NCBI GenBank assembly: GCA_032160705.1
Contig: JAVHVE010000065.1
Span: 1 to 64,000 of the forward strand
Source of the DNA: QHXM01 sp032160705
Lineage (GTDB): Bacteria; Acidobacteriota; Blastocatellia; Pyrinomonadales; Pyrinomonadaceae
Reading direction: 5' to 3'
Length of the DNA: 64,000 nt
Shown: positions 63,944 to 64,000 of the stretch, in pieces
How positions within the stretch are numbered: position 1 is the first letter of the stretch
Layout: every line of letters begins with the position of its first letter
Translations under genes and position numbers: made by a program
The notes under the pieces: generated by a model
The model's database searches: none
Seen by the model: only the letters and a program-made list of their open reading frames with translations
What the model was told of the DNA's origin: nothing

Positions 63944-64000
63944 CAAAAATGTTCCCTCCATCGAAATTGAGTTTACAGGCGTTTGAGACTTTCTGTGATT

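Overview
The window reads as one contiguous chromosome segment of a GC-rich Gram-negative-type bacterium. Several traits point to Acidobacteriota, Blastocatellia-like, although this is an inference from gene content and not from a marker-gene tree: BshC and a YpdA-type reductase (bacillithiol), selenoproteins, methylmalonyl-CoA mutase with a biotin carboxylase/BCCP pair, many zinc-ribbon/FHA/PP2C signalling proteins, MacB-type permease arrays and atpDC separated from the rest of the ATP synthase genes. Most genes are housekeeping or metabolic. The first ~1.2 kb is clearly different: it is AT-rich and bounded by integron-type recombination sites.

Layout. 1-1206: integron gene cassette with a convincing attC site. 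1.7-3.6 kb: six-cysteine secreted peptide, membrane-anchored thioredoxin-like protein, YpdA-like reductase. 3.8-11 kb: two tandem giant patatin-like membrane proteins. 12-16.7 kb: DapA-family aldolase, bshC, mutL. 16.9-19.9 kb: HAD hydrolase, BCCP and biotin carboxylase. 20-22.7 kb: small membrane proteins, CDP-alcohol phosphotransferase, greA. 23-28 kb: HD-GYP response regulator, phosphofructokinase, and two genes that are split by in-frame TGA codons but are whole if TGA is read as selenocysteine (a GrdB/PrdB-like protein and a peroxiredoxin). 28-35.4 kb: RlmI-like methyltransferase, S41 protease, glycosyltransferase, pdxJ, a PP2C phosphatase, ruvB. 35.6-37.7 kb: atpC and atpD. 39-42.6 kb: methylmalonyl-CoA mutase large subunit, M48 protease. 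42.9-46.2 kb: DppD/DppF-type ATPases, Yip1-like protein. 46.3-54.5 kb: a MacA/LolD/MacB-like operon with four permease paralogues and a BrnT/BrnA toxin-antitoxin pair inside it. 54.7-56.7 kb: two DinB-fold proteins and a CPBP protease. 57-63.4 kb: a phospho-signalling cluster (FHA, Ser/Thr kinase, RDD, TPR, FHA-GAF-PP2C).

The most unusual feature is the intergenic DNA. About 25 gaps are occupied, often from stop codon to start codon with 0-5 nt to spare, by long imperfect palindromes whose arms are runs of short near-tandem words (for example CACGAAA, CTGAAAA, CAGAAGTCAGAATACAG, GTGACAG, GGGGTTA). Several word families can be told apart; members of one family share an apical loop although they lie tens of kb apart. 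Some have been absorbed into coding sequence (N-terminus of the HAD hydrolase, C-terminus of the glycosyltransferase). I do not recognise a described element that explains them all.

How genes connect: bshC, the YpdA-like reductase and possibly the DinB proteins suggest bacillithiol redox metabolism. The two selenoproteins imply Sec machinery elsewhere in the genome. AccC/BCCP and the mutase fit propionyl-CoA carboxylation and conversion to succinyl-CoA. All positions come from reading the sequence by hand; no database search was run.
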